DNA from: Polynucleobacter sp. es-MAR-4
Lineage (GTDB): Bacteria; Pseudomonadota; Gammaproteobacteria; Burkholderiales; Burkholderiaceae
Assembly (NCBI RefSeq): GCF_018882055.1
Contig: NZ_JACVPF010000002.1
Span: 310,001 to 374,000 of the forward strand
DNA length: 64,000 nucleotides
Reading direction: 5' to 3'
In this document: in pieces, positions 32,685 to 42,046 of the stretch
How positions within the stretch are numbered: the stretch's first letter is position 1
Layout of the letters: each line of letters opens with the position of its first letter
Made by a program: the position numbers and the translations under genes
The notes under the pieces: model-generated
Seen by the model: the letters and a program-made list of their open reading frames with translations, nothing else
Database searches by the model: none
Told to the model about the DNA's origin: nothing

Positions 32685-33890
32685 TTATTTTAATTTATAC
32701 AATTTAGGATATAGGATCAATAAAGCAATAGATAGGCTAGCATATATTCTCGCCTCTGCACCAAAAGGTGAAAATAATATGTTCCATAATAGCCAAGTTG
32801 CTAGAAATGGATAAAGACTGCAGTAAGAATCAGGGGCGAATCTATTGATACGAAATCCTCGGAATATCAAAAATACGATGTATAACCAAAATATTGCACC
32901 CATAACACCAGATTCAACCCACGCACCAAAAAGATAGGAGTGAGATGGAATTAAATCATCTTCTGTAATTCCGTGATCCCCATATCCGGCAGTGACAACC
33001 TCCTCTTTTAATAGTTCCTTATATTTTACATTTCTTGCCCAGGAACCATGACCCAAAACTGGCTCATCAAGAATTGCATGAATAGAGCCCAATAACTCGG
33101 GACGAGCTCCTATAAGCGGGCCATATTTTCCAGTGGTTTGAAATTGATATTTAAATTGCTGTTCAAACCCAAGGTAACCACTCGATGCAAGATAATTATA
33201 AGAGGCAGCTGAAATAAAAATACTAATCAGCAAAAATACTAGCTTTATAATATTTTTAATATTAAACTGAAATTTTATAAAATTATATTTTAATGATATT
33301 TGATAGACTGAGCATGCTAAACAAACCAGAGCAAGTGATCTATAGCCTAAATAAATATTTACAAAAGCTAAAATAATATAGATAAGAGAGGTGTATGGAA
33401 ATTTATATACACTTATAAACAAAAATATTGCTAGTGTTGAAGCATAACCAACTCCAAATTTCCAGTAGTCGCCATTAATAGCAAATTGATTTGGTGAGAA
33501 CAGAAAAGAAAGAAAAAGACCGAATATAAGTCCACATAACAAAATTATTGAATTAATTTTATCCGCAACGATAAGAAAATAGAAAACAATAAAATAAAAT
33601 ATAAATAATATTATTTTAAAATTTCCCCTTAATAAATCATTAACATTAGATAAATTTATTAAGTCAGATAATGCCTGACATATTAACCATAAACAGGAAA
33701 AAAGAAGTACTTTTAAAAAAATTTTATTTAAAGGATAATTACGAAAACTCCATAAAATAAAAGGGAAAACTGCAATCACTAAGATATCAGATATAAATAC
33801 CCTTCCTATATATTCTATTTCTAAGAAAATGAAAGCGGGAATACAAAATGAGGTAATTTTATAAAACATTAATATTACTAATCTTAGCAT
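32685..33890 (-). CDS. O-antigen polymerase/ligase-like membrane protein (Wzy)
   Basis: A 401-residue, very hydrophobic protein with about ten to twelve helices and one large periplasmic loop (about 240-320). That loop contains GARPELLGSIHAILDEPVLGHGSWAR, interrupted in this family by the DDLIPSHSYLFGAWVESG motif with its conserved His. This is typical of Wzy/WaaL proteins. It lies in a full Wzx/Wzy cluster, so polymerase is the likelier role. Codon use is strongly A/T-biased. The start overlaps the upstream gene by 32 bases; an ATG at 33869 would reduce the overlap to 11. Confidence 0.75.
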   Translation of the reverse strand: MLRLVILMFYKITSFCIPAFIFLEIEYIGRVFISDILVIAVFPFILWSFRNYPLNKIFLKVLLFSCLWLICQALSDLINLSNVNDLLRGNFKIILFIFYFIVFYFLIVADKINSIILLCGLIFGLFLSFLFSPNQFAINGDYWKFGVGYASTLAIFLFISVYKFPYTSLIYIILAFVNIYLGYRSLALVCLACSVYQISLKYNFIKFQFNIKNIIKLVFLLISIFISAASYNYLASSGYLGFEQQFKYQFQTTGKYGPLIGARPELLGSIHAILDEPVLGHGSWARNVKYKELLKEEVVTAGYGDHGITEDDLIPSHSYLFGAWVESGVMGAIFWLYIVFLIFRGFRINRFAPDSYCSLYPFLATWLLWNILFSPFGAEARIYASLSIALLILYPKLYKLK

Positions 33891-35124
33891 AAATCTTCAA
33901 AAGACTTAATCGATAGTTTTCAATAGAATAGTTATTTTTTATATATTTATAATTATTTTCTTGGACTGAATTTAGATAAGATTGACTCAATTGCATTGAG
34001 TCATGTATCGCCAAATTCAACTCCATAACATTTCCAGCCTCAATAACTTTGCCATGAATATTGTCGACAACCACAGATCCAGAATTTTTCGTGGTGATAA
34101 CATAGCAACCGCACGCGAGCGCCATAAATATCACTCGAGCAGAACCCTCTGCAAGGCTTGGAAATACAAAGAAGTTGGAGGATGACATTACCGTAATTAA
34201 CTCCATTCGCGGAACTAAGCCAAGAACCCTTACTCTCAAATCCCTAAAAAATTTTGGGTACTCATCATAAAAACTTCTGTCAATGTTACCAACCAATGTA
34301 AGCGTCCAATCTTGACACTTTAATTCTGTAAATGCCCTTAAAAGCTGATGACCGCCCTTTCGCTCATTCAAATCGCCTGCAAATAGATAGGTTTTAGTGT
34401 TTTTGGCGAAGGTAAGAGCAGTTCTTTTATTTATAGCGTCAAGGAATTTATCATCAATGCCATGATATAAAACAAATATTTTGGATGGCTCAAACCCAAC
34501 CTTAATAAAAGTCTCCTTGACAAAATCAGAGTTTACAATTACATAATCAGAATTATTAATGTCAGATAGGATTAAATTCCAAAACTTATCTAGCCGTACA
34601 TGATTATTATTGGAAAAATCATTAATTTCACCCATATTTTCCAATAGATAATTATATAGGTAAGGGTGGACTATAGAATGATCACAGACCACCATCATAC
34701 CTCTTTTACGAGCCTCTGCAATTGAATCGCCACCATAGCCAGATCGAAAGTGATAAATACTCGCCTTTGATTTATTGATTATTGATTTAGAAAAATTGAT
34801 ATAAACCCTCATGGCAATATATTCAATGTATTTACAAGCCCGCTTATTCAATTGGAATTTATTCAAAAGCATTGCGATTTGCATTATCACCTCTGAAATC
34901 CAAATGGGGTGTACATATTTATCAGGCAAATTCTCCCTGCGATCTAAAAGTCGAGCTATGCTTTTAAATTTATTTAATTGCAAGAATTTAATCATTAGCA
35001 CCAATGACTTCTTTGGATACCCAGCAGTTATATAGGCATCAAGAATATATGATTTACCTGCGGCAACAGCAGTAGCGCCTAAGATAAACTTGAAGTGGCC
35101 GTTAGATATTAGTACTTTTTTCAA
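33859..35124 (-). CDS. GT4 family glycosyltransferase
   Basis: A 421-residue GT-B enzyme. The N-terminal half is unusual (ILGATAVAAGKSYILDAYITAGYP). The C-terminal half has LFAGDLNERKGGHQLLRAF, VRVLGLVPRMELITVM and FVFPSLAEGSARVIFMALACG, the GT4 pattern. AT-rich, like the neighbouring Wzy gene. Substrate unknown; probably one of the repeat-unit transferases. Confidence 0.75.
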   Translation of the reverse strand: MKKVLISNGHFKFILGATAVAAGKSYILDAYITAGYPKKSLVLMIKFLQLNKFKSIARLLDRRENLPDKYVHPIWISEVIMQIAMLLNKFQLNKRACKYIEYIAMRVYINFSKSIINKSKASIYHFRSGYGGDSIAEARKRGMMVVCDHSIVHPYLYNYLLENMGEINDFSNNNHVRLDKFWNLILSDINNSDYVIVNSDFVKETFIKVGFEPSKIFVLYHGIDDKFLDAINKRTALTFAKNTKTYLFAGDLNERKGGHQLLRAFTELKCQDWTLTLVGNIDRSFYDEYPKFFRDLRVRVLGLVPRMELITVMSSSNFFVFPSLAEGSARVIFMALACGCYVITTKNSGSVVVDNIHGKVIEAGNVMELNLAIHDSMQLSQSYLNSVQENNYKYIKNNYSIENYRLSLLKIYAKISNINVL

Positions 35125-35198
35125 ACTTAAGATTTCAAATAATTTTCATACGACTTTAAAAGAAAGACTTTCAGTGATGCATGTGGGGCCCAATTTAA

Positions 35199-36128
35199 TC
35201 AATTAAAATTCATTTGTAGAGCCTGAAAAGTTTTTGCTATACCTTGATAAAGTGGAATTTTAGGCACCCACAAAAGTTCATTTCTTGCTCTATCTATATT
35301 AAGGTAACTTACAGCAACATCAAACTTTCTAGATTCAGAATAATTTACCTTAACATTTCTTCCCAGATGCTGATTTATGAGTGACACAACTTCATTAAGT
35401 GAATAAGCTCTACCGGCACCGATGTTATAGATCTTCGACAGAGGCGTGGTTTCAATCACACTTATAAAAGCAGAAATCAGATCGCTTATGTATAAATAAT
35501 CTCGAGCTACCTCGCCATCCCCCCAAATAGTAATGGGTTGATCATTTAAAGCTTTCCATATAAAAGTGGTAACAGCCCCGAGCCCACCGCCTAGATTTTG
35601 CCTTGCACCATAAGGATTGGAAATACGTAGAATCGTATAATCCAAACCATAATGATAATGAGAAAGATATAGGTGTTTTTCAATGGCCAGCTTTGTAATC
35701 CCATATGAGCAGATTGGATCATTGGGATCTGTTTCTAAGGTAGGGATCTGGGTTGGATTTCCGTATACAGTTCCCCCAGATGATGCAAAGACAATTTTTC
35801 TTACGCCAGCCTTCTTGGCCAGCTCAAGCATTTTAATGGTGCCCACTAAATTAGCATCGATGTCAAAAGTAAAATTTCGATTTGAGGACATAGGGGTGGT
35901 TAAACTAACGAGGTGAATAACAACTTCAATCCCAGCAAGAGATTTTTTAACATCATCTTCATTTAGGAAGTCCCCTCGATGGAAATTGATACGAGAAATG
36001 GCGCCCGAAAGATTTGACATGTCAGCTGATGGCATATCAAATACACTAACCTTATGCCCATTTAAGAGAAGCGCATCAACTAGATGCGATCCTATAAAGC
36101 CAGCTCCACCCATTATTAAGCAATTCAT
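35199..36128 (-). CDS. NAD-dependent sugar epimerase/dehydratase (GalE-like SDR)
   Basis: A 309-residue extended SDR with MGGAGFIGSHLVDALLLNG at the start, FASSGGTVYGNP with the catalytic Ser/Thr region, and YGITKLAIEKHL with the Tyr-X3-Lys pair. It resembles UDP-glucose/UDP-GlcNAc 4-epimerases. It is coupled by a four-base overlap to the Wzx gene. It could make UDP-galactose or UDP-GalNAc for this glycan; the exact substrate is not determined. Confidence 0.82.
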   Translation of the reverse strand: MNCLIMGGAGFIGSHLVDALLLNGHKVSVFDMPSADMSNLSGAISRINFHRGDFLNEDDVKKSLAGIEVVIHLVSLTTPMSSNRNFTFDIDANLVGTIKMLELAKKAGVRKIVFASSGGTVYGNPTQIPTLETDPNDPICSYGITKLAIEKHLYLSHYHYGLDYTILRISNPYGARQNLGGGLGAVTTFIWKALNDQPITIWGDGEVARDYLYISDLISAFISVIETTPLSKIYNIGAGRAYSLNEVVSLINQHLGRNVKVNYSESRKFDVAVSYLNIDRARNELLWVPKIPLYQGIAKTFQALQMNFN

Positions 36129-37471
36129 AATATAATTTTTTTAATTTTCTCAATAAAAAATAGCTGCAATATAAAATCATATAATCTAACATTAAGCATA
36201 TTAAGTGATTCATATAAAACACAAATCAGCATAAAAAAATCAAGTAAAAATAATGCTAATCCGATTCCAAAAATTCCAAATTTAATACAAAAAAAATAGG
36301 CGAGTGGAAGAAGCAATATGGATAATAAAAAATACATTTTACCAATCAAAAAATGTGAATTGGTGGAGGCAAGTATCACAGAGCTCGATAACCATAGCGC
36401 ACTAAAAGGAAGAGAAAAAAGTATTGTAAAGAAGAAATGTCGATCTACTTCCAAGTTAGCTTTAGTCCAATATTGAATAATATATATGCCAAAAAAGAAT
36501 AAGAGGATACCTACAAATCCGGACCCAAAAAAAGAAAATCTACAGCAATTTAAATTTAATTTTTTTAGTAATTTGATATTATTAGACGAAAAAGCTATAG
36601 ACATCTGCGGAGAAACTGCGTTATTTACAATATTCACACCTTGAAGAGCGGACCTAGTAACTGTACGAACAGTATTAAAAACTACCACGCCGCTTGGACC
36701 TATTAAAATGTTTATTATGTATGTTAGACCAAAGTTATTTAACCCGTTTCCGATAGGAAATCCCATAAATGCTAAGGAAGGTTTAACTAAATTATTTATA
36801 GTAGCCATCTTAAAGCTCTTAAATCCATAATTAATTACACTTTTATCAATTAAAAATACACACAAATATAATATAAAGCCAAACAATCTTCCTAGTAAAT
36901 ACCCAAAAGCTATATACTCAGGATTTAGCTTATTACACAACATAATTATGATGCACCCAAACTCTGAGAGTCGAGTTAGATTTTCAATATAAACCCCAGT
37001 ATGATACATATCTTTAGCCCTAAGGTATGCATTTATTAAATTACACTGGAATATTATTACTATATAAATTGAGAAAATTGTAACTATTTTTATAAAATTT
37101 ACATAACTTATGTAATTTAAAATAATCAATTCATTATTGTACAAAATTGATGATAATGTTGGCGTTAATAATAATATCCCGAAACTAAATACTACGAGCA
37201 ATACAAAAGTACTTTGAAATATTTCATTAACAAAATAATAATTTTTTTTTCTATACTCCATAGTCATGACATTAGATGCGGCACTTGTGAAACCTAAGTC
37301 ACTAAGAATTAATAGTGATGGAATGGAGTACAACACTAACCACTCCCCATATAAGTTAACTCCCCAAGCAGATATAAATACTGGAATACATATCAATTGA
37401 ATTAATAATGTGACAAGCTGCGCAAACAAGTTAGCGCCGACTCCTTTTTTAATGCTCTTAAAAATTGTCAT
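36125..37471 (-). CDS. Wzx-type polysaccharide flippase
   Basis: A 448-residue protein with about twelve to fourteen helices of the MOP/Wzx superfamily. It begins FKSIKKGVGANLFAQLVTL and includes VNLYGEWLVLYSIPSLLILS and GLTYIINILIGPSGVVVFNT, features of O-antigen flippases. It moves the undecaprenyl-linked repeat unit across the inner membrane. Strongly A/T-rich. Overlaps both neighbours by four bases, so it is in the same operon. Confidence 0.82.
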   Translation of the reverse strand: MTIFKSIKKGVGANLFAQLVTLLIQLICIPVFISAWGVNLYGEWLVLYSIPSLLILSDLGFTSAASNVMTMEYRKKNYYFVNEIFQSTFVLLVVFSFGILLLTPTLSSILYNNELIILNYISYVNFIKIVTIFSIYIVIIFQCNLINAYLRAKDMYHTGVYIENLTRLSEFGCIIIMLCNKLNPEYIAFGYLLGRLFGFILYLCVFLIDKSVINYGFKSFKMATINNLVKPSLAFMGFPIGNGLNNFGLTYIINILIGPSGVVVFNTVRTVTRSALQGVNIVNNAVSPQMSIAFSSNNIKLLKKLNLNCCRFSFFGSGFVGILLFFFGIYIIQYWTKANLEVDRHFFFTILFSLPFSALWLSSSVILASTNSHFLIGKMYFLLSILLLPLAYFFCIKFGIFGIGLALFLLDFFMLICVLYESLNMLNVRLYDFILQLFFIEKIKKIIL

Positions 37472-38451
37472 CGATATAAAAAAGCAACTACAGTTCTCAG
37501 GATTTTGTTTTTAAATATTAAATTATATTTTTTAGCTATCTTTATAATGCTTACTCTCTTTCCATTCCTAAAATCTAAAAACTCTTTTAGTCCATTACAG
37601 TATTTAGCCCAATCTTCTAATTTATCGACCACCTCAGGCAAAAGAAAATAGTTATTTTCAAATAGAGTATCTAGTGATTGACAGAACCTTTTTCTTGAAT
37701 ATTTTTTTAAATAGTCTGCTTCAATTCCCTGAAAACTACTAGCTATTTTAGGAATAATCTTGGAAGAAATGGTAAACTCATCTTGCAACCATTCAAATAG
37801 GCGCGATTGTTCTATTCCGGGCCTGTAATTTACCCTATACTGACTTATAATTTCATGCTGATATACAAAATCTCCATGCGGAGAAATTAATATCCAAAAT
37901 CCCCAGTCTGAAATTAAAGAGCACTCCTTGGGAAATCCGCCTACTTTTTGCCATATATTTTTTTTACAAGCAAATGCAGCAAATGAAATTTTTGGGCCAA
38001 GTAAATTTTCATGAAATGTGTTTGGTGGACTAGTCACCCTATCGACACTTAGCAAATATCTCTTTGAAATTACCTTACCATTTTGATCAATATTTTCCCA
38101 GCCACCCCGAACAAGAATACTATTTTTAGATAATTCTGCCCCCTCGATAAGTCTAGCAATATAGTTTTCTTTTGCAATATCATCGCTACTCAATAAACAA
38201 AACCAATCTCCCGATAACTGAGATACCACAAAGTTGTAATGGTCAGTCATTTCCATATGCTTATCAGGCATAACTACGGTAATTAAATCCTTGAACTCGG
38301 CTAATATATCTACTGTTTCATCTGTGCTATGGTTATTAGAAACTATAATTTCATATGGCTTTATTTTCTGCTCAAGGAGCGACTCAATAGTTTTTTTTAA
38401 AAAACGCCCCTGATTATATGTGGGTATTCCTACGGATAATTTAATAGGCAT
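37468..38451 (-). CDS. GT2 family glycosyltransferase
   Basis: A 327-residue GT-A enzyme starting LSVGIPTYNQGRFLKKTIES, with YEIIVSNNHSTDETVDIL and FCLLSSDDIAKENYI as the donor and metal motifs. It is related to WfgS/Wbb-type transferases. The C-terminal 100 residues are helical and basic. Coupled to Wzx by a four-base overlap. Donor unknown. Confidence 0.8.
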   Translation of the reverse strand: MPIKLSVGIPTYNQGRFLKKTIESLLEQKIKPYEIIVSNNHSTDETVDILAEFKDLITVVMPDKHMEMTDHYNFVVSQLSGDWFCLLSSDDIAKENYIARLIEGAELSKNSILVRGGWENIDQNGKVISKRYLLSVDRVTSPPNTFHENLLGPKISFAAFACKKNIWQKVGGFPKECSLISDWGFWILISPHGDFVYQHEIISQYRVNYRPGIEQSRLFEWLQDEFTISSKIIPKIASSFQGIEADYLKKYSRKRFCQSLDTLFENNYFLLPEVVDKLEDWAKYCNGLKEFLDFRNGKRVSIIKIAKKYNLIFKNKILRTVVAFLYR

Positions 38452-38460
38452 AAGAAATTT

Positions 38461-39066
38461 TTAACATTTAATCCATTTATTTAAGTCAAAGTCATATTTT
38501 TTTATTACCCGCGCAGGAATCCCAACCGCAACTGAGTTTTCCGGGATAAACCCAGTTACAACGCTATTTGCACCAATAATGCTATTGCTTCCAATCTCAG
38601 ACCCAGCGAGCACTGCAACATTTTCTCCAAGCCATACATTTTCTCCAATATGCGTTTCTTTGACCTCTAATGGCTGCGTTCTATACGGACCTGAAATAGG
38701 GCTCATACCATGATTATTATCAGTAATCATGCAGCCACTTCCGACCAAACAGTCTCTATCGATAGTTAATTTACCCGCACTATAAATATGCACTCCATGC
38801 TGAATTGATGCGCCTTCGCTGATTATTAAAGATGGATTCTTCAAGCTGTAGCTGTTATATGCCTCAATACGGCAACCAGGGCCTATTGTTACGTTATCGC
38901 CTAGTTGTATACTGGCCGAATTATAGATATATCTAGGAGACCTAACGATAACTTTTTTTCCTATTTTATAAAACTGAAACCTTAAAAAAATAAGAGTCCA
39001 GAATTTATCAAATTTCGTTATTATCTTATTGGATAAACTATTTTTATTGTCAAAGTTTATTATCAT
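38461..39066 (-). CDS. Hexapeptide-repeat acetyltransferase (WbbJ/maltose-O-acetyltransferase-like)
   Basis: A 201-residue left-handed beta-helix protein. It has GSGCMITDNNHGMSPISG with the catalytic His, then THIGENVWLGENVAVLAGSE, IIGANSVVTGFIPENSVAVG and IPARVIKKYD. These are typical of CoA-dependent sugar O-acetyltransferases. Its start lies 17 bases inside the upstream reductase gene. It probably acetylates a sugar of this glycan. Confidence 0.82.
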   Translation of the reverse strand: MIINFDNKNSLSNKIITKFDKFWTLIFLRFQFYKIGKKVIVRSPRYIYNSASIQLGDNVTIGPGCRIEAYNSYSLKNPSLIISEGASIQHGVHIYSAGKLTIDRDCLVGSGCMITDNNHGMSPISGPYRTQPLEVKETHIGENVWLGENVAVLAGSEIGSNSIIGANSVVTGFIPENSVAVGIPARVIKKYDFDLNKWIKC

Positions 39067-39958
39067 TCAAAACCATGGATTCTATAAAATTTTTATATTG
39101 AAATTCCGCTACAGTTATTTCCTCATTAAATATCTCTACCTCACTGATAAAACTATAATTTGAAGAGGCATTATTTTCGCTTTTTTTAACGATTACTGGA
39201 ATTTCTTTATTCAAATAATATTGACATAATTTTGACGTCTTCAATGCTAGGTCTTTTATGCTAATAGTCATGCCACCTCCAATATGCGTAAGGATTGGCA
39301 AATTACCCCCAAGAATTAAATTCATGATTGAGTTTGCTAAAAATTGCAATGAAACGAAAGATCTTTTACCGCTACCATCTGTCTTTAATTCAATTCTAAA
39401 ATTTTTTGCTGCCTGTTTATAAAAGTCATAAGGGGCCAGCGTCCACCGTTTAAATAAATTAAGATTGGCTGGAAAGCCGAATAAATTCCCGACCCTTATG
39501 ATCCCCACCTTTAGACTACCCTCTCTAGCAACCAATCTAAGTAATTGCTCTGCCATAAGATGACTTTGACCATATGTATTCACTGGGTTTGGCTCAACTG
39601 ACTCAGTAATAGTATCGCAGCACATGCCAAATACCTGTGCTGTTGATATATAAATTAGAGTGTTTATTTTGTTGAGTTTACAAAATTCTATTACGGCTCT
39701 GGTTCCAGCCACGTTAATTGCATAACTTAGCGCAGGATGTGCCAAGCAATCAACTTCATTCGCTGCAGCAACATGAATAACGATGTCGTAATTTTTATTA
39801 GATTTCTGATTTGAAATTTTTTCAAAATTCAGCATATCCCATGTCAACCCATGATCATCGTGCCTACTGACACCATCCACCTCAAAACCGCTTTCCCTCA
39901 AGTGATTACATAGATATCCGCCAACTAATCCCGAACTTCCAGTGATTAGCGCTTTCAT
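39050..39958 (-). CDS. RfbD/AscF-like sugar-nucleotide reductase (SDR)
   Basis: The 302-residue SDR opens MKALITGSSGLVGGYLCNHL and contains VIHVAAANEVDCL, LIYISTAQVFG and YGQSHLMAEQLL. The Tyr-X3-His pattern (Tyr-Gly-Gln-Ser-His) replaces the usual Tyr-X3-Lys, which is unusual. By context, after RfbH and a 3,5-epimerase-like protein, it would reduce the 4-keto group of a CDP-3,6-dideoxyhexulose. The ATG at 39958 has GAGGG upstream; a GTG at 39970 is the other option. Confidence 0.75.
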   Translation of the reverse strand: MKALITGSSGLVGGYLCNHLRESGFEVDGVSRHDDHGLTWDMLNFEKISNQKSNKNYDIVIHVAAANEVDCLAHPALSYAINVAGTRAVIEFCKLNKINTLIYISTAQVFGMCCDTITESVEPNPVNTYGQSHLMAEQLLRLVAREGSLKVGIIRVGNLFGFPANLNLFKRWTLAPYDFYKQAAKNFRIELKTDGSGKRSFVSLQFLANSIMNLILGGNLPILTHIGGGMTISIKDLALKTSKLCQYYLNKEIPVIVKKSENNASSNYSFISEVEIFNEEITVAEFQYKNFIESMVLNDNKL

Positions 39959-39959
39959 A

Positions 39960-40517
39960 TTAGCCCTCACTCCAGGCTTTGTTGAATGGGCTTATAAAGT
40001 TTTCAAAGCACGGAAACTCAGCATCTCTCGTTGATAGTATGGCATTTTTTGAGGGCCACGGTATACCAACTGAATTCCATTTAATTCCTAAATCGTGCTC
40101 TTCTGAATACACATGACTCACCAAGTAGGATACCACTGCAATTTCACTCTTAACATAAAAACCATGCGCCATTCCTTTTGGAATATAGATACTATTTGCT
40201 TTTTTTGAACTGACTATAAACGTGGCATATTTTCCATAAGTTGGGGACTCCATTCTTAAATCCACTACTACATCAAATATTTCTCCATAGGGGCAATAAA
40301 CTAACTTTACCTGATCATAGGGTGGGGATTGAAAATGCAGTCCCCTTACGACTTTATTAATTGAAGTTGAGTAAAATTCTTCAGAAAATATTGTTTCTAG
40401 GTGATTTTCTTCAAATACATTTTGATTAAATACTTTTATAAAGCGTCCGCGAGCGTCATCAAAAATCTTCGGTTGCAACTCAAAGCAACCATTAATTTGA
40501 GTTTTTATTGCATCCAT
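39960..40517 (-). CDS. RfbC/AscE-like 4-keto sugar epimerase (cupin)
   Basis: A 185-residue protein of the dTDP-4-dehydrorhamnose 3,5-epimerase family. It has VVRGLHFQSPPYDQVKLV with the catalytic His, DVVVDLRMESPTYGKY and GMAHGFYVKSEIAVVSYLV with the conserved Tyr. No RmlA, RmlB or RmlD is in the window, while RfbF, RfbG and RfbH are. I therefore infer that it acts on a CDP-4-keto-3,6-dideoxyhexose at C5, as AscE does in ascarylose synthesis. A dTDP-sugar role is possible. Confidence 0.82.
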   Translation of the reverse strand: MDAIKTQINGCFELQPKIFDDARGRFIKVFNQNVFEENHLETIFSEEFYSTSINKVVRGLHFQSPPYDQVKLVYCPYGEIFDVVVDLRMESPTYGKYATFIVSSKKANSIYIPKGMAHGFYVKSEIAVVSYLVSHVYSEEHDLGIKWNSVGIPWPSKNAILSTRDAEFPCFENFISPFNKAWSEG

Positions 40518-40520
40518 TAT

Positions 40521-41867
40521 TTAAAAATTGACGCCTAAGTAGGTTTCAATTTTTGAAGCAACGAACTCTAACATTTCCTTTGTCAATGCTGGCTGCACAC
40601 CAATCCAAAATGTATTGTTCATTACATTATCTGAATTTGCCAAATCCCCGCTAATTCGATAGGCAACATTTTCCATATAAGGCTGTCTTGTTATATTTCC
40701 GGCAAACAAAAGTCGTGTACCAACCTTATTTTGATCAAGGTAGGCGGTCAACTCATCACGGGAGACCGGGCTTCCCTCCTTCACGGTAATAGGAAAACCA
40801 AACCAAGAAGGATCAGAGTGCTCAATTGCTTCCGGCAATTGCAAAAACTCCTCACAAAAACTAAGACGCTCTTTTAAAAATTTAAAATTATCCTTACGCG
40901 CCTGAATAAATGCCGGTGCTTTTTCTAGCTGAGCCAAAGCACAAGCCGCTTGCATATCCGTAATTTTAAGATTGTAGCCCACGTGACTATAAGTATATTT
41001 ATGGTCATACCCTTCCGGCAATGCACCCAACTTCCAACAAAAACGTTTACCGCAAGTATTGTCTTTTCCAGGAGGGCAGTAGCAATCACGACCCCAATCC
41101 CTGAAGCTTTCGGCAATCTGCTTTAACTCGAAATTATTAGTAAATACTGCGCCGCCCTCACCCATCGTAATGTGATGTGCAGGATAGAAGCTCAGCGTTC
41201 CAATGTCGCCAAAGGTACCCACCATTTGACCTTTATAAGTACTGCCGAGTGCATCACAGCAATCTTCCACCAACCATAAGTTGTACTTCTTGCAAAGTGC
41301 AGTAACTACATCCAAATTAAATGGATTTCCCAAGGAATGGGCGAGCATGATTGCTTTGGTTTTGGGGCTAATCGCCGCTTCAATTTTTGAGGAGTCAATG
41401 TTATGCGTATATTTATCCACATCCACAAACACTGGAATCGCACCAAATTGAATAATCGGATTGACCGTTGTAGGAAATCCGGCAGCCACGCCGATCACTT
41501 CGTCGCCCCGCCTTATTGCGCGATCGCCTAATTTGGTAGAAGTTAGCGTAGAAAATGCTACCAAATTAGCGGATGAGCCCGAGTTAACTGTAAGCGCATG
41601 ATTTACACCGATAAATTCAGCCAACTTCTTTTCGAACTCCTCATTAAAACGACCGGTAGTTAACCAGCCATCTAAAGAGGCGCTAATCATATTTTTTAAC
41701 TCTTCAGCACCTATTAATTTACCGGAGGGTGGCACTATAGTCTCACCTGGGGAAAAAATTTTCGGCGAAAACTCAATAGCTGCGTATTGATCTACCAGCG
41801 CAGCAATCTGCTTACGCAATTTTTCCTGCTCCACCTTATTGGCGTCTATTATTTTTATGTTTATCAC
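40521..41867 (-). CDS. rfbH: CDP-4-dehydro-6-deoxyglucose 3-dehydrase (RfbH/E1)
   Basis: A 448-residue PMP-dependent enzyme of the aminotransferase fold. The usual PLP-binding Lys is replaced by His in [14 protein letters not shown] (His231/232), as in E1 of ascarylose synthesis. The [2Fe-2S] ligands Cys262, Cys264, Cys272 and Cys277 (C-X-C-X7-C-X4-C) are present. It removes the C3 hydroxyl of CDP-4-keto-6-deoxyglucose on the way to 3,6-dideoxyhexoses. The start is GTG with GGAG six bases upstream. Its normal partner, the E3 iron-sulfur flavoprotein reductase, is not in this window. Confidence 0.9.
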   Translation of the reverse strand: MINIKIIDANKVEQEKLRKQIAALVDQYAAIEFSPKIFSPGETIVPPSGKLIGAEELKNMISASLDGWLTTGRFNEEFEKKLAEFIGVNHALTVNSGSSANLVAFSTLTSTKLGDRAIRRGDEVIGVAAGFPTTVNPIIQFGAIPVFVDVDKYTHNIDSSKIEAAISPKTKAIMLAHSLGNPFNLDVVTALCKKYNLWLVEDCCDALGSTYKGQMVGTFGDIGTLSFYPAHHITMGEGGAVFTNNFELKQIAESFRDWGRDCYCPPGKDNTCGKRFCWKLGALPEGYDHKYTYSHVGYNLKITDMQAACALAQLEKAPAFIQARKDNFKFLKERLSFCEEFLQLPEAIEHSDPSWFGFPITVKEGSPVSRDELTAYLDQNKVGTRLLFAGNITRQPYMENVAYRISGDLANSDNVMNNTFWIGVQPALTKEMLEFVASKIETYLGVNF

Positions 41868-41891
41868 TCTGAGCTCCGAATTAATGAATAT

Positions 41892-41935
41892 AAATTTCTT
41901 ATTTAAATTTTACGAACAATTTAAATAAGAAATTT
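41892..41935. repeat. Perfect 18-bp inverted repeat
   Basis: aaatttcttatttaaatt and its exact reverse complement flank an eight-base centre (41910-41917). It lies in the 179-bp gap between the GT2/membrane gene and rfbH. It is all A/T apart from one pair. It could be a terminator or cruciform, an operator, or the scar of a recombination junction. Confidence 0.6.
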
Positions 41936-42046
41936 GTTACTGAATGCAACATTTTCCTAAGAGTAGTTTTGATTTATCTGAAAAAAACTACGCTTGACTG
42001 GTTATGGAATTGATATAGCTTTATCAAGCATTAATGCCTGCACCAA

